DNA of 64,000 bases from Mesoflavibacter sp037029465 (GCF_037029465.1 NZ_JAYMEM010000005.1:62001-126000), one strand, 5' to 3'. Positions 43,991 to 53,376 are shown, counted from the first letter of the stretch. Program-made: numbers and translations. The notes: a model not told the origin generated them from the letters alone.

Positions 43991-44025
43991 TTACATGCTA
44001 TTTTATTATATTATTTTGCATGTAA
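43991..44025. repeat. short inverted repeat upstream of porW
   Basis: TTACATGC (43991-43998) and GCATGTAA (44018-44025) with a 19-base A/T loop, 32 bases before porW; a possible regulator site or weak terminator. Confidence 0.4.
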
Positions 44026-44097
44026 GAGCGTAAAAATAAGCATCTTTTTTGAAATAACTTAACGCAAGGCAATTTACCAAGAAAAAACTATAAGATA

Positions 44098-44805
44098 TTA
44101 CACTTCTGCTGTGCCAGAAAAGTGCGCCTCTAATTCTTTTAAAGTGGCTTCGCTAGTTTTTATATCTTTTACTATTTGACCTTTTTCTAAAACCACTATA
44201 CGCTCGCATACATCGGTAACGTGCAATAAATCATGACTTGACACTAATACAGTTACACCTTGCTTTTCGGCTAAATCTTTTATGATTTGTTTTAACCTAA
44301 TTTGCGTTGTTGGGTCTAAGTTTGCAAAAGGCTCATCAAGAATAATTACTTCTGGATTACCAATTAATGCTGCGACAATTCCTGCTTTTTTCTGGTTTCC
44401 TTTACTTAAATCGCGTAAATATTTTTTCTGATTTAATATTTCACCATGAAAAAAGTCTTCAAACTGCGCTAATAAATTGTCTACGTCTTGTTTGTTTTGT
44501 CCGCGTAAATCACCAATAAAATAAAAATATTCTTCTGGTGTTAGGTAGCCAATTAAGAAGCTTTCGTCTATAAATGCAGAGGTAAACGGTTTCCAGTCTT
44601 CACTTTTATTAACGATTACTCCGTTATTTTCTATTTGACCAGTTGTTGGTTGTATTAAATCAAGAAGTAAACTAAAATAGGTGGTTTTTCCTGCTCCGTT
44701 ATTTCCTACTAATCCAAAACTTTGTCCTTTTGGAATTTCTAAAGTTGAAATATTTAAAACTTCTTTACTGCTATATTTTTTTGAAAGGTTTGTTGTCTTT
44801 ATCAT
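44098..44805 (-). CDS. ABC exporter ATP-binding protein
   Basis: The ATG at 44805 (MIKTTNLSKKY) is chosen; a longer frame from 44850 adds 15 residues of no family similarity and overlaps the permease gene. From there 235 aa with Walker A GNNGAGKTT, signature LSKGNQKKAG and Walker B EVIILDEPFAN plus the switch His in SSHD. It drives export or membrane-lipid/peptide movement with the DUF5687 permease encoded 20 bases upstream. Substrate unknown. Confidence 0.92.
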   Translation of the reverse strand: MIKTTNLSKKYSSKEVLNISTLEIPKGQSFGLVGNNGAGKTTYFSLLLDLIQPTTGQIENNGVIVNKSEDWKPFTSAFIDESFLIGYLTPEEYFYFIGDLRGQNKQDVDNLLAQFEDFFHGEILNQKKYLRDLSKGNQKKAGIVAALIGNPEVIILDEPFANLDPTTQIRLKQIIKDLAEKQGVTVLVSSHDLLHVTDVCERIVVLEKGQIVKDIKTSEATLKELEAHFSGTAEV

Positions 44806-44824
44806 GATTAAAAGTGAATTAAGG

Positions 44825-46303
44825 TTAGTTGTCTTGACTAAAAGCGTCAATCATTTTATATTTAGAATCAAGGTATTTTTTTGTGATTAGTTTCATTAAC
44901 TTTTGATGAAACACAATACCTATTAAACCTAAAAAGGCTAGTGCAAAAAGACCGACTTGAAAATTGATAAAAAATGAAGTCAAGCCAAAAATTGCTGCTG
45001 GTAAGATTAATAATGGTATACCAATAATCCATTGTACTGCGCCAGTACCTTGATAGTTAAAAGCAGCACGTTGGTTAAGATCTATTTTTTTACGGTTAAA
45101 ACTTCCGCCAAGCATAATCACATAGCTATTAACACCAATATTATAAATAGCTGCCGCAAAGTGCGCTGCTAAAATTTTCCATCCAAAATACACATACGGA
45201 ATACTAAGCACAAACATTATGATCACGCTTAAAATCATTAATGTGTATTTAGATTTTAGGTACTGCTCGTATTTAATGTTTTGGCTCATTAGCATTTTGT
45301 AATAGCCACTATCCCAAGCTGGAATAAATTGGCCGAAATTGATTAAGAAAATACCAGTTACAAAAATACCTACAAAACCAAATATCATTGGTGAATCTTG
45401 AAATTGTGGATTAGGATAGAAGAATAATCCATAAAGCAAACCAACAACTAAAATAAATACTGAAGATTTTGGTCTTTTATTACGCCATATTAAACGTAAG
45501 TCTAATTGCATAAAAGGAGCAATGTCTCCGAAGTTTTTTGTCCAACCAAGATTAGAAGTATTAACTTCTTTAACTTTAGCTTTAAGCGAATGATCTAAAT
45601 ACAGTTTTTGTCTTAAGATTTTGAAATTAAACCAATAACAAATACCCAAAATCGCAACTAAAATTAATAAGTAAATTGGATGATTAGCAATAGCTAAAAT
45701 AGCTGTAGACAGCAATCCTGAAATATCTAGAATTTCAAAATAATTTAAAGCAAAAAGACCACCTGCAACTACGATTATTGGTAGAAAAGATAACTCGGTT
45801 TCTGACGAGACACTTTCAATAATAAAATTTAAAAAGTTGCTAATTAAAGAGATTAGTACCATAGCAATTACCCAAGTAATTACTATCGATTTGGAGTAAC
45901 CTTCAAAAGCTAAAACAATACTAAAAGGTATTGTTGCAAAAAGTGGTAAAAAATTAAAAAAAGACAAAGCCGATTTCCCTAAAACGTAGTTAACTACAGT
46001 GTTTCTTTTAATTGGAAGTGTAAGTAGCGGCTTAACACTCATTACTGGTAGTTTCTGAAAGAAAAAACGAATCAAAAGCTCCATTAAAACCCAATAGAAT
46101 ATAGCTTTGTTTACAATTATAAAAGGATCTTGATCAGGAAACGCTTTTTTAAGACCAGGGTAAAGGCTTACACCTAAAGCTAAAAAAGTAACTATAAAAT
46201 AAAGAGCAAAAAAGCCCATTAAAATTTTTAGCGCTAAGCTTTTTCCGAAACTAGCAGAACGAAAAAACTGCTTCCACTCTAAACTTATAAATTTGCTTAT
46301 CAT
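44825..46303 (-). CDS. DUF5687 ABC-type permease
   Basis: 492 aa with about 11-12 membrane segments. The N-terminal ISKFISLEWKQFFRSASFGKSLALKI matches DUF5687 from memory, and the adjacent ATPase gene supports an ABC-2-like exporter. It acts in the inner membrane. The upstream gene of the paralogous triplet is 53 bases away, so all belong to one PadR-led transcript. Confidence 0.88.
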   Translation of the reverse strand: MISKFISLEWKQFFRSASFGKSLALKILMGFFALYFIVTFLALGVSLYPGLKKAFPDQDPFIIVNKAIFYWVLMELLIRFFFQKLPVMSVKPLLTLPIKRNTVVNYVLGKSALSFFNFLPLFATIPFSIVLAFEGYSKSIVITWVIAMVLISLISNFLNFIIESVSSETELSFLPIIVVAGGLFALNYFEILDISGLLSTAILAIANHPIYLLILVAILGICYWFNFKILRQKLYLDHSLKAKVKEVNTSNLGWTKNFGDIAPFMQLDLRLIWRNKRPKSSVFILVVGLLYGLFFYPNPQFQDSPMIFGFVGIFVTGIFLINFGQFIPAWDSGYYKMLMSQNIKYEQYLKSKYTLMILSVIIMFVLSIPYVYFGWKILAAHFAAAIYNIGVNSYVIMLGGSFNRKKIDLNQRAAFNYQGTGAVQWIIGIPLLILPAAIFGLTSFFINFQVGLFALAFLGLIGIVFHQKLMKLITKKYLDSKYKMIDAFSQDN

Positions 46304-46356
46304 AGATTAGTATTTTGGTTTGGTTTTATGTATTGGTAGCTAAATTTACGGATTTG

Positions 46357-47046
46357 TTACAAGCTGTATTCTGGATAGGTTGTTTTTAGTATCTTTTCTG
46401 CTTTGTCTGGTATAACTCTAAAGCTTATATAATTAACTAAATATAAGAGTGTAAAAATTGCTGCAGTTAATAGAACTAATTTGGTATTAGATATAAAAAC
46501 ATCACTCCACATTGAGATATTATAAAATTGAGATAAGAAAATTATACCAATACTTCCTGCTTGTTTAAAAATAAGCTCTTCTAATAACCACTTTTTGCTT
46601 GAAATCTCTTTTCTTTTTCTAAATTCTCTATTAAGCTGTATACTTCTATACATTGTCCAAATTGCTAATACACCAAATATTATAAAGAAAAAATATTTAG
46701 CATAACTTGTTTGAAGTAATGTAAAAAAAGTAACAAATAAAGTTGCAGTTATTATTATTTTTGGGATAGAAAACCATAATTTTAATTCTTTAAGTAAATA
46801 TTTATAATATCGCTTATTCATTGCTTTTTGTCGTTGCTCTATCACATCCATAAAACCAAAAACACCAAATTTTTTAAAGGATTGGTCTCTTGCTTCTTCA
46901 AAAGACAACTTTGGGTTTTCTTGCCAAATAGATTCTATATCATTAGCTAAATGATCTACAAGCTCGGTTTGTAAGTCGTAATGATACACATAATGATTTC
47001 TTGTAAACGAATATAGGTTTTGTATTTGCTCTTTAGTTAGTTTCAA
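46357..47046 (-). CDS. membrane protein, HAAS-like paralog 3
   Basis: 229 aa. N-terminal soluble part (about 1-88) with a LxLxDHLAND motif in LQTELVDHLANDIES, LSFEEARDQSFKKFG, then four or five membrane helices. It is related to the two genes upstream (47048 and 47679). Its N-terminal part resembles the HTH-associated alpha-helical signalling (HAAS/DUF1700) domain that accompanies PadR regulators; this assignment is inferred. The genes lie in a row under padR, with one base between them. Confidence 0.7.
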   Translation of the reverse strand: MKLTKEQIQNLYSFTRNHYVYHYDLQTELVDHLANDIESIWQENPKLSFEEARDQSFKKFGVFGFMDVIEQRQKAMNKRYYKYLLKELKLWFSIPKIIITATLFVTFFTLLQTSYAKYFFFIIFGVLAIWTMYRSIQLNREFRKRKEISSKKWLLEELIFKQAGSIGIIFLSQFYNISMWSDVFISNTKLVLLTAAIFTLLYLVNYISFRVIPDKAEKILKTTYPEYSL

Positions 47047-47047
47047 A

Positions 47048-47677
47048 TTATTTAATCATTTTGTAATATTCTTGTATATCTTTCTTTTTCCTCAATAATA
47101 CCATTAAACCCGATATATTAATTAATAACCCTATAAAAAAGTAAACTATAAAAATAATTGGCTGTTCAAGTAATGGCTCTTTAATAAGATTTGCAAAATA
47201 TAAAAACAACGATGGCAAAGCCATAATGGAATACAGTGGTTGTGCTATTTGTAATTTTTTGAATTCTTTTTCATTATATGCTCTTTTAGCAAAACCTATA
47301 ATGTTTATAGTAAAAATGGACAGCAGTATAGTTACATAACCGTTTTTTAACTGAGAAATATTTACAAATCCATAAACAATTAAAAAAATTAAAACATTGA
47401 AAAACAAAAGCTTTGGTACATAAAAAAACTTCGATAATTGTTTTAAAAGCAATCGTTGATAACTCCAATGTATGGATTTTTGTCTTTTAGTTTCAAAATC
47501 CTTAATAAAGTTAACTTTAGTTTTAAGAAAATCTTCTAAAAGAACATATTCGCTATTTTGCTCAAATTCTGTAGCTAAGTGGTCTGTTAATTCTAATCTA
47601 ACATCAATAAATTTAATGTTTAGGTTTAGTAAAAAGCTTTCTATTTTTTGTATTTCTTCTCTACTTAACTTCTCCAT
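47048..47677 (-). CDS. membrane protein, HAAS-like paralog 2
   Basis: 209 aa from the ATG at 47677 (MEKLSREEIQKIESFLL); the longer frame from 47734 has no family support. The N-terminal part repeats the paralog pattern: SREEIQKIESFLLNLNIKFIDVRLELTDHLATEF, a Phe/Lys-rich loop, then membrane helices. It starts one base after the stop of the frameshifted paralog and ends one base before paralog 3, so tight translational coupling is expected. Function unknown. Confidence 0.75.
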   Translation of the reverse strand: MEKLSREEIQKIESFLLNLNIKFIDVRLELTDHLATEFEQNSEYVLLEDFLKTKVNFIKDFETKRQKSIHWSYQRLLLKQLSKFFYVPKLLFFNVLIFLIVYGFVNISQLKNGYVTILLSIFTINIIGFAKRAYNEKEFKKLQIAQPLYSIMALPSLFLYFANLIKEPLLEQPIIFIVYFFIGLLINISGLMVLLRKKKDIQEYYKMIK

Positions 47678-47678
47678 A

Positions 47679-48352
47679 TTATAAATATTTAAAATACAGC
47701 CTTTTTTGATTAGCATATATTTTCTTAGAAACATTTTCTATGGATAATGCGATTAAAAACATAACTAACCATATACAAATAAAAAATATATAGTTATTGC
47801 CTTTAATAAGGTCGTTTCTAAGGATAGAATATCCTAGGTTTAAGAAAATTACCATTGTATTTATTAAAGTTGAAAATTGAAGCATATGGCTTAATGTTAA
47901 ACTTAAATTATTATTTAGTTTCTTTCTTTTGTAGGCATTAAAAAAGAATATTATTGCACAAATAAATAAGACACCTATAAGACTTGTAAAAAATAAATCT
48001 TTATCCTTTAGTCTTGTATACATCCCAAATAAAAAAAAAGTTATAACAACTGTAATTATAATTTTTGGCACTGTAAAAAAGGATTTAAAATATCTAAATA
48101 CATCTTTAAAAAACTGTCTTTCTATTTGCTTTGTTTTTTCTAAAATTATTGGTTTAAATCCTTTGCTACCAAAGGATAATTTTGCTTGATATAAAGCTTC
48201 TTTAAAATCTAAATTTGGATTTTGGTTTAAGACACTTTCGGTTTTATACGTAAGGTGATCACTAATTCAACTTTTAAATCAAACCATTTAATCCCACTTT
48301 TTTGAACATATTGGTCTATATATTGTATTTCTTCTCTACTTAACTTTTTCAT
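47679..48352 (-). pseudogene. frameshifted HAAS-like paralog 1
   Basis: Starts at 48352 with an ATG that overlaps the padR stop (TAATG). The first 19 or so codons match the paralogs (MKKLSREEIQYIDQYV...KWFDLKVELV), then a single base is missing near 48262 (VELVDHL in the paralogs; here GTGATCAC). After restoring one base the frame runs on as DHLTYKTESVLNQNPNLDFKEA to the stop at 47679, giving about 224 aa with four membrane helices, the same length as its neighbours. The break is not in a base run. Only one change separates it from an intact gene, so decay is recent, or the base was lost in assembly. Confidence 0.85.
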
Positions 48353-48690
48353 TACTCTAAACTAAAATTAGGGTTTACTAAAATTTGCATGGTCTTAATA
48401 TACTCTTGTAATTCGTTTAGTTTATTAACCGTTTCTGTGTTTCCTTTTTCTGTAAGTTTATAGTATTTGCGCAGACGGTTATCTACCTTTTTTACCTCAA
48501 CATCTAATAAACCGTCTGCTTCTAATTTATGTAATGCTGGGTATAAAGCGCCTTCGGTAATTTTAAGCTCGCCTTTAGTGATTTCTTTTACTTTTTGTGT
48601 GATCTCGTAACCATACATTTTATCACTTTCGTTTAAAAGCTTTAAAATAATTGTGATTAAACTACCTTTATATAATTTAGAATTTGCCAT
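48352..48690 (-). CDS. PadR family transcriptional regulator
   Basis: 112 aa. Winged-helix with SLITIILKLLNESDKMYGYEI, ITEGALYPALHKLEADGLLDV and RLRKYYKLTEKG, the classic PadR pattern, followed by a short dimer helix. Such repressors respond to small molecules or envelope stress and often control adjacent transporters. It leads the operon HAAS-like triplet-permease-ATPase and is divergent from a PaaE-like reductase gene; the 110-base gap is the likely operator region, though no clear ATGT/ACAT palindrome was pinned down. Confidence 0.93.
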   Translation of the reverse strand: MANSKLYKGSLITIILKLLNESDKMYGYEITQKVKEITKGELKITEGALYPALHKLEADGLLDVEVKKVDNRLRKYYKLTEKGNTETVNKLNELQEYIKTMQILVNPNFSLE

Positions 48691-48776
48691 AAATCAAATA
48701 TACATAATTTTCTTATGCATAATAAACTTAGGTATTAATTTTTTAATAATTATATGACTTTCCGTTTAGGCTTCAT

Positions 48777-48784
48777 TATTTTTG
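48777..48784 (+). promoter_or_regulatory. -7 element of the PaaE-like gene
   Basis: TATTTTTG, matching TAnnTTTG, 16 bases before the ATG. No TTG at -33. Confidence 0.45.
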
Positions 48785-48800
48785 TATAAAATTTAAAATT

Positions 48801-49859
48801 ATGTCTCAATTCAATACGCTAAGTATTAAAGATATTACACGTCAAACTAACCAATGTGTTTCTATAACTTTTGACGTACCAAACCATTTAAAACAAGATT
48901 ATCAATTTAAAGCTGGTCAATATATAACACTAAAAGCAGATTTAGACGGAAAAGAAGTAAGACGTGATTACTCATTGTGCGCTTCTCCGTCAAGCGGAAA
49001 TCTTACCGTTGCTGTGAAAGAAGTAGAAAGCGGAACGTTTTCTAAATACGCCAATCAAGTATTAAAAGTTGGTGACACTTTAGAGGTAGCAAAACCACAA
49101 GGTCGTTTTACTTTTACACCTGACGCTTCAAAAAACAGAACTATTGCTGCGTTTGCTGCTGGTAGTGGTATTACACCTGTGTTAAGCATTTTAAAAACCG
49201 TTTTAGAAGAAGAGCCAAATAGTCAATTTGTGCTAGTTTATGGTAATAAAACTTTAAACGATACTATTTTCTTAAATGAACTTTTAGATATTCAACATCA
49301 ATATAGCGACCGATTAACTATCCAGTTTGTGTATAGTCAATCACAAGAAAACAATGCGCTTTTTGGTCGTATCGAAAAAAGCACCGTTAACTTTATTGTA
49401 AAGAATAAATACAAACATGTAGATATTGACGCGTTTTATCTTTGTGGACCAGAAGGTATGATTAACACCGTAAAAGATGTGTTAGCAGAAAATAATATTG
49501 AAGACAATAAAGTGTTTTTTGAATTATTCTCAACAACGTCTGCTATTCCTGTAGAAGATGTTGAAGAAATCTCTGACGGAACAACATCTATCACAGTAAT
49601 TGTAGATGATGAAGAAAAAACATTTACCATGTCACAGCAACAATCTGTTTTAGAAGCTGCTTTAGATCATGATTTAGATGCACCATATTCTTGTCAAGGT
49701 GGAATTTGTAGTAGTTGTTTAGCTAGAATAAAAGAAGGTAAAGCTACCATGCGTCAAAACAACATTTTAACAGATAACGAAGTAGCCGAAGGATTAGTTT
49801 TAACGTGTCAGGCACATCCTACAACATCAAAAATTGTCATTGATTATGATGATATATAG
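48801..49859 (+). CDS. PaaE-like ferredoxin reductase
   Basis: 352 aa. FAD-binding RDYSLCAS (about 58-65), NAD-binding GSGITPVLSIL (about 119-129) and a C-terminal plant-type [2Fe-2S] ferredoxin domain with CQGGICSSC (about 301-309) and the last Cys in LTCQAHP. It transfers electrons from NADPH to an oxygenase or to other partners. Flavobacteria hold such a PaaE-like gene without the rest of the phenylacetate cluster, so its partner is unknown. It is divergent from padR. Confidence 0.9.
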   Translation: MSQFNTLSIKDITRQTNQCVSITFDVPNHLKQDYQFKAGQYITLKADLDGKEVRRDYSLCASPSSGNLTVAVKEVESGTFSKYANQVLKVGDTLEVAKPQGRFTFTPDASKNRTIAAFAAGSGITPVLSILKTVLEEEPNSQFVLVYGNKTLNDTIFLNELLDIQHQYSDRLTIQFVYSQSQENNALFGRIEKSTVNFIVKNKYKHVDIDAFYLCGPEGMINTVKDVLAENNIEDNKVFFELFSTTSAIPVEDVEEISDGTTSITVIVDDEEKTFTMSQQQSVLEAALDHDLDAPYSCQGGICSSCLARIKEGKATMRQNNILTDNEVAEGLVLTCQAHPTTSKIVIDYDDI

Positions 49860-49886
49860 TATTTTATCGGATATTTAAGTGTTTAG

Positions 49887-49941
49887 TCGATTAATCAAAC
49901 GTTTTCGTTCAATTTTTTTAATCTCTTCGATTAAACGTTTT
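49887..49941. repeat. short direct repeat TCGATTAA...AAACGTTTT
   Basis: TCGATTAATCAAACGTTTT (49887-49905) and TCGATTAAACGTTTT (49927-49941) differ by the loss of four bases. Both contain the palindrome AAACGTTT. They lie in the gap between the reductase and GT9 genes. Confidence 0.4.
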
Positions 49942-50018
49942 AAATTAGCAAAAGATTATAATGCTACAAATGTGTTAGTTTAAGGGATAATATTAATATG
50001 AATTAGTAGTTAAAATCT

Positions 50019-50048
50019 GTAAGCCTCAAGAAATTGAGGCTTTTTTTA
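50019..50048. terminator. bidirectional terminator
   Basis: AAGCCTCAA (50021-50029) and TTGAGGCTTTTTTT (50034-50047), GAAA loop; serves the reductase on + and reaches the stop of the GT9 gene. Confidence 0.88.
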
Positions 50049-51062
50049 TGCTCCTAAAATAAATTGAATTTTCTCTACAACTTCTTTTGGATGAATACTT
50101 CCTGCAACATCCATATAGTCTTCTGGGTATTTGTTACCATAAACAGAAGTTGGTATTTGAGTGTATTTTTCTCTATCAGGTAACAAATGAAAATCTTGTG
50201 GTTGATTAAACGCTGCAAAACCAGCATAAGGATGAGTTACGCCCCAAATTGTCAATACTTTTACGCCAAACATGGCTGCTAAATGTGCATTACCAGAGTC
50301 CATAGACAACATTAAGTCTAAGTTCGAAATTAAATGTAGCTCTTCTTCAAAACTCAATAAACCAGCAACGTTTATAACATTTTTAGAATTTGACAATTCA
50401 CTTAATTGTTGCTGTTCTGCTTTAGCTCCAAATAAAAATATATTGTATTGCTCTTCTAAAGCATTAACAACGTTTTTCATTTGTGACAAAGGGTACATTT
50501 TTGAAGGATATTGAGCAAATGGTGCAATACCTATCCATTGTTTTTTTGATGGTTGTACTTGCTCTACAATTAACTTAGGAAGCGTTTTTCTTTCAGGAAA
50601 CGTTGGGTTTGATAAATCTAAAGAATAGCCTAATTTTCTAAACACGTCGGCATATCTTTCGTGGGTAGATTTTAAGGGTTTAAAACTTTCATCATTTATT
50701 AATGCCTTTTTCTCTGCTCTTCCTTTGTCTATTTGTACAAACGTCTTTCTGAAAAAGAATAACTTTAAAATTTTGGTACGTAAAACGTTGTGCAAATCGG
50801 CTACTTTATCAATATTTAGCGCTTTTAGTTCTTTGTATAATTTATACAACCCAAAAACACCTTTATGCTTTTGTTTTTCGTCAAAAATAAAAACCGAAGT
50901 ATTGGTTAAATGTTTAAAAAAAGGCGCAAAAAAAGGTCGCGTTAACACCGTTAACTTGACCTTTGGATGTTGTTGTGTTAATGCCCGTAACACAGGAACT
51001 GTCATAGCAACGTCGCCCATTGCAGAGAGACGTATAACTAAAATGTGTTGTGTTGTTTGCAT
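50046..51062 (-). CDS. glycosyltransferase family 9 (heptosyltransferase-like)
   Basis: 338 aa. N-terminal VIRLSAMGDVAMTVPVLRAL, and the donor-binding block MSMDSGNAHLAAMFGVKVLTIWG are GT9 signatures. Such enzymes add heptose or another sugar to the lipopolysaccharide core at the inner membrane. It is followed by (upstream on the chromosome) DUF4254 in the same direction, a frequent flavobacterial pair of lipooligosaccharide genes. Confidence 0.9.
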   Translation of the reverse strand: MQTTQHILVIRLSAMGDVAMTVPVLRALTQQHPKVKLTVLTRPFFAPFFKHLTNTSVFIFDEKQKHKGVFGLYKLYKELKALNIDKVADLHNVLRTKILKLFFFRKTFVQIDKGRAEKKALINDESFKPLKSTHERYADVFRKLGYSLDLSNPTFPERKTLPKLIVEQVQPSKKQWIGIAPFAQYPSKMYPLSQMKNVVNALEEQYNIFLFGAKAEQQQLSELSNSKNVINVAGLLSFEEELHLISNLDLMLSMDSGNAHLAAMFGVKVLTIWGVTHPYAGFAAFNQPQDFHLLPDREKYTQIPTSVYGNKYPEDYMDVAGSIHPKEVVEKIQFILGA

Positions 51063-51085
51063 TTCAACTTATAATTAAATTGAAA

Positions 51086-51694
51086 TTATTTCTGGTTTCT
51101 TAACACAGGATTAAGCTCGTCATCATTGTACATTTTCATCTGCTTGTACACTTTCATGTACTTATCACCTTTAGAAATATCGTCTAAAAGTGTATCTATT
51201 GCAGTGCTTAAATCTACACGTTGCTCTAATAATACGTCAAGTTTTTTTTGGCAAGCTTCTCTATGTGCTTCGGTTGCATCTTCACGCGTTGCTTCCTCAT
51301 GCATGTGATAGATTTTTAATGCTAAGATTGATAATCTATCTATTCCCCAAGCTGGACTTTCAGTATTAATAGTCGCATCTGCTTTAGGTGTAACGTCTTT
51401 ATATTTTTCTAAAAAATAACTATCAATATACTCAACCATGTCTGTTCTGTCTTGGTTAGAGGCATCAATTTGTCTTTTCAGTTTTAAAGCTGCAATAGGA
51501 TCTATTTGAGGATCTCTAATAATATCTTCGTAATGCCATTGTACGGTATCAATCCAACATTTACGGTATAATAAATGTTCTAAAAGGTTAGATTTTTCGT
51601 CGTAAGGATTTGCAAACGGTTGATCTACGGTATTGATAACGTGGTATTTTTCTATAACGTCTTGAAAAATTTTATTGGCTTTGTCTGTAAACAT
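51086..51694 (-). CDS. DUF4254 protein
   Basis: 202 aa, all-helical. The block NLLEHLLYRKCWIDTVQWHYEDIIRDP and DASNQDRTDMVEYIDSYFL matches DUF4254. The family is almost always next to GT9 genes and related lipopolysaccharide enzymes, which is the case here (23-base gap). No function is known. No signal peptide, so cytoplasmic. Confidence 0.88.
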   Translation of the reverse strand: MFTDKANKIFQDVIEKYHVINTVDQPFANPYDEKSNLLEHLLYRKCWIDTVQWHYEDIIRDPQIDPIAALKLKRQIDASNQDRTDMVEYIDSYFLEKYKDVTPKADATINTESPAWGIDRLSILALKIYHMHEEATREDATEAHREACQKKLDVLLEQRVDLSTAIDTLLDDISKGDKYMKVYKQMKMYNDDELNPVLRNQK

Positions 51695-51773
51695 GTCTTG
51701 TAATTTAAGATTGTAAAATTACACATTTTAAAAATAAAATGAGCTATACATCAAAAGGCTTTACAAATAATAA

Positions 51774-51781
51774 TAAATTTG
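51774..51781 (+). promoter_or_regulatory. -7 element of upp
   Basis: TAAATTTG, matching TAnnTTTG, 23 bases upstream of the upp ATG. Confidence 0.5.
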
Positions 51782-51804
51782 TATTTCACTTTAAAAATTA
51801 AGTC

Positions 51805-52464
51805 ATGATTGTTCATAATTTATCTGAAGAAAACTCTATCCTAAATCAATTTATAGCTGAACTTAGAGACGTTTCTGTTCAAAAAGACAGTATGCGTTTT
51901 AGACGAAATATTGAACGCATTGGTGAAATTTTAAGTTATGAAATGAGTAAAACTTTACAGTTTTCTACTAAAAAAATAACAACACCTTTAGCCGAAAAGG
52001 AAGTTAAAACTCATGACAACAATATTGTTTTATGCTCAGTTTTACGTGCTGGTGTACCATTACACAATGGGTTATTAAACTATTTTGATGCTGCAGAAAA
52101 TGCATTTATATCGGCATATAGACATCATTTGGACAATCCAGAATCTTTTGAAATTGTGGTTGAATATTTAGCTTGTCCTGACTTAAATAACAAAACATTA
52201 ATCTTGGCAGATCCGATGCTAGCAACTGGACAATCTTTAGTGGCAACATACAAAGCTTTACAACCTTTTGGAACACCTAAAAACTTACACATCTTCGCAG
52301 TTATTGGCGCAAAAGAAGGTGTTGATTATTTAGAAAAAAACTTGCCAAAAGACACACATTTATGGATTGCAACCATAGACGAAAAACTTAATAGTAAAGG
52401 CTACATAGTACCTGGTTTAGGTGATGCTGGCGACTTAGCTTTTGGTGAAAAACTACAACACTAA
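51805..52464 (+). CDS. upp: uracil phosphoribosyltransferase
   Basis: 219 aa. The PRPP-binding loop DPMLATGQSL and the uracil-binding YIVPGLGDAGDLAFG end are diagnostic. It salvages uracil to UMP with PRPP. It converges with the DUF6427 gene, overlapping its 3' end by 12 bases. Confidence 0.96.
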   Translation: MIVHNLSEENSILNQFIAELRDVSVQKDSMRFRRNIERIGEILSYEMSKTLQFSTKKITTPLAEKEVKTHDNNIVLCSVLRAGVPLHNGLLNYFDAAENAFISAYRHHLDNPESFEIVVEYLACPDLNNKTLILADPMLATGQSLVATYKALQPFGTPKNLHIFAVIGAKEGVDYLEKNLPKDTHLWIATIDEKLNSKGYIVPGLGDAGDLAFGEKLQH

Positions 52465-53376
52465 AAGTACTATTGGTGCTATGATTAATAGCAATAAGAA
52501 CGTGTTTTTAAACCAATTATCGGTAATCGTTTCTATGTAATTCATGATAATTACAGATAATGGCGCAAATAAAAACAACAACTCACTACCATTTTTATTT
52601 GGAGTAATTATAATTATTGCACTGGCTAACATACAGGCTACAAACATGATTTTGTATGACGGTCTGTAGCTTCTCATTTTCTTTTTTATATCTGCTAAAT
52701 AAAACACAGAAGACCATAAACCAAAAGACAATAAGATTGTTATTGCACCAATAAGTTGAAACGAATTGTATGCTGTATAATTAAAACTAAAGTCTATTCT
52801 CTGAGGAAAAATCGAAAAAATATCATCATAAAGTATTACTGAAATTGCAGACAAAATGATAATTAAAGTTGCTAAACCTAACACAGGTATGAAATAATAT
52901 TTTGCTTTAGATTCAGAAAAAAATAATAGTGAAATTATGATTAACGGAAAGAATAAAATAGACCAAAAATAAAACACACTTGCTAGCCCAATTAAAAACC
53001 CAGAATCGAATAATTTTTTAATGATTTCTTTTTTAGACCGAATGCTAATCATTCGGCGTAAAGCCAATAAAATAAACACATTAGAGACAATTAGCTTTAA
53101 AGAAATAAACGATTGAGGGACAGCTAAAAAGAATAAAGCAACTACTAGTAATTCAATATTATTTTGCTGTGATAATCCGTTTTTTACTACTATAAAATGA
53201 AGTATTAACACCGAAAAATACGCCCCTAAAAACATAGTAATTTTCTCTCCTAAACCGTAATTAACGGATAGGTTTTCGGTAAACTTAAATCCTAACATAA
53301 AAAAGGATAAAAGCAGTATACAAAACACAATTAAAAAATTAATTGGTTTGGATTTACTAAAAATTGTTGTAATCAT
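52453..53376 (-). CDS. DUF6427 membrane protein
   Basis: 307 aa from the ATG at 53376 (MITTIFSKSKPINF); the extra 12 residues of the longer frame would overlap the divergent promoter and lack family support. About nine membrane helices. DUF6427 is known only in Bacteroidota and sits next to upp, DUF6341 and purD, as here. A role in sugar or lipid transfer has been guessed from the multi-helix layout but is unproven. Confidence 0.82.
   Translation of the reverse strand: MITTIFSKSKPINFLIVFCILLLSFFMLGFKFTENLSVNYGLGEKITMFLGAYFSVLILHFIVVKNGLSQQNNIELLVVALFFLAVPQSFISLKLIVSNVFILLALRRMISIRSKKEIIKKLFDSGFLIGLASVFYFWSILFFPLIIISLLFFSESKAKYYFIPVLGLATLIIILSAISVILYDDIFSIFPQRIDFSFNYTAYNSFQLIGAITILLSFGLWSSVFYLADIKKKMRSYRPSYKIMFVACMLASAIIIITPNKNGSELLFLFAPLSVIIMNYIETITDNWFKNTFLLLLIIAPIVLLVL

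Noticed and set aside
43960..44097. tRNA or small RNA gene in the porW leader
   Set aside because: Only an 8-bp inverted repeat with an A/T loop; no cloverleaf.
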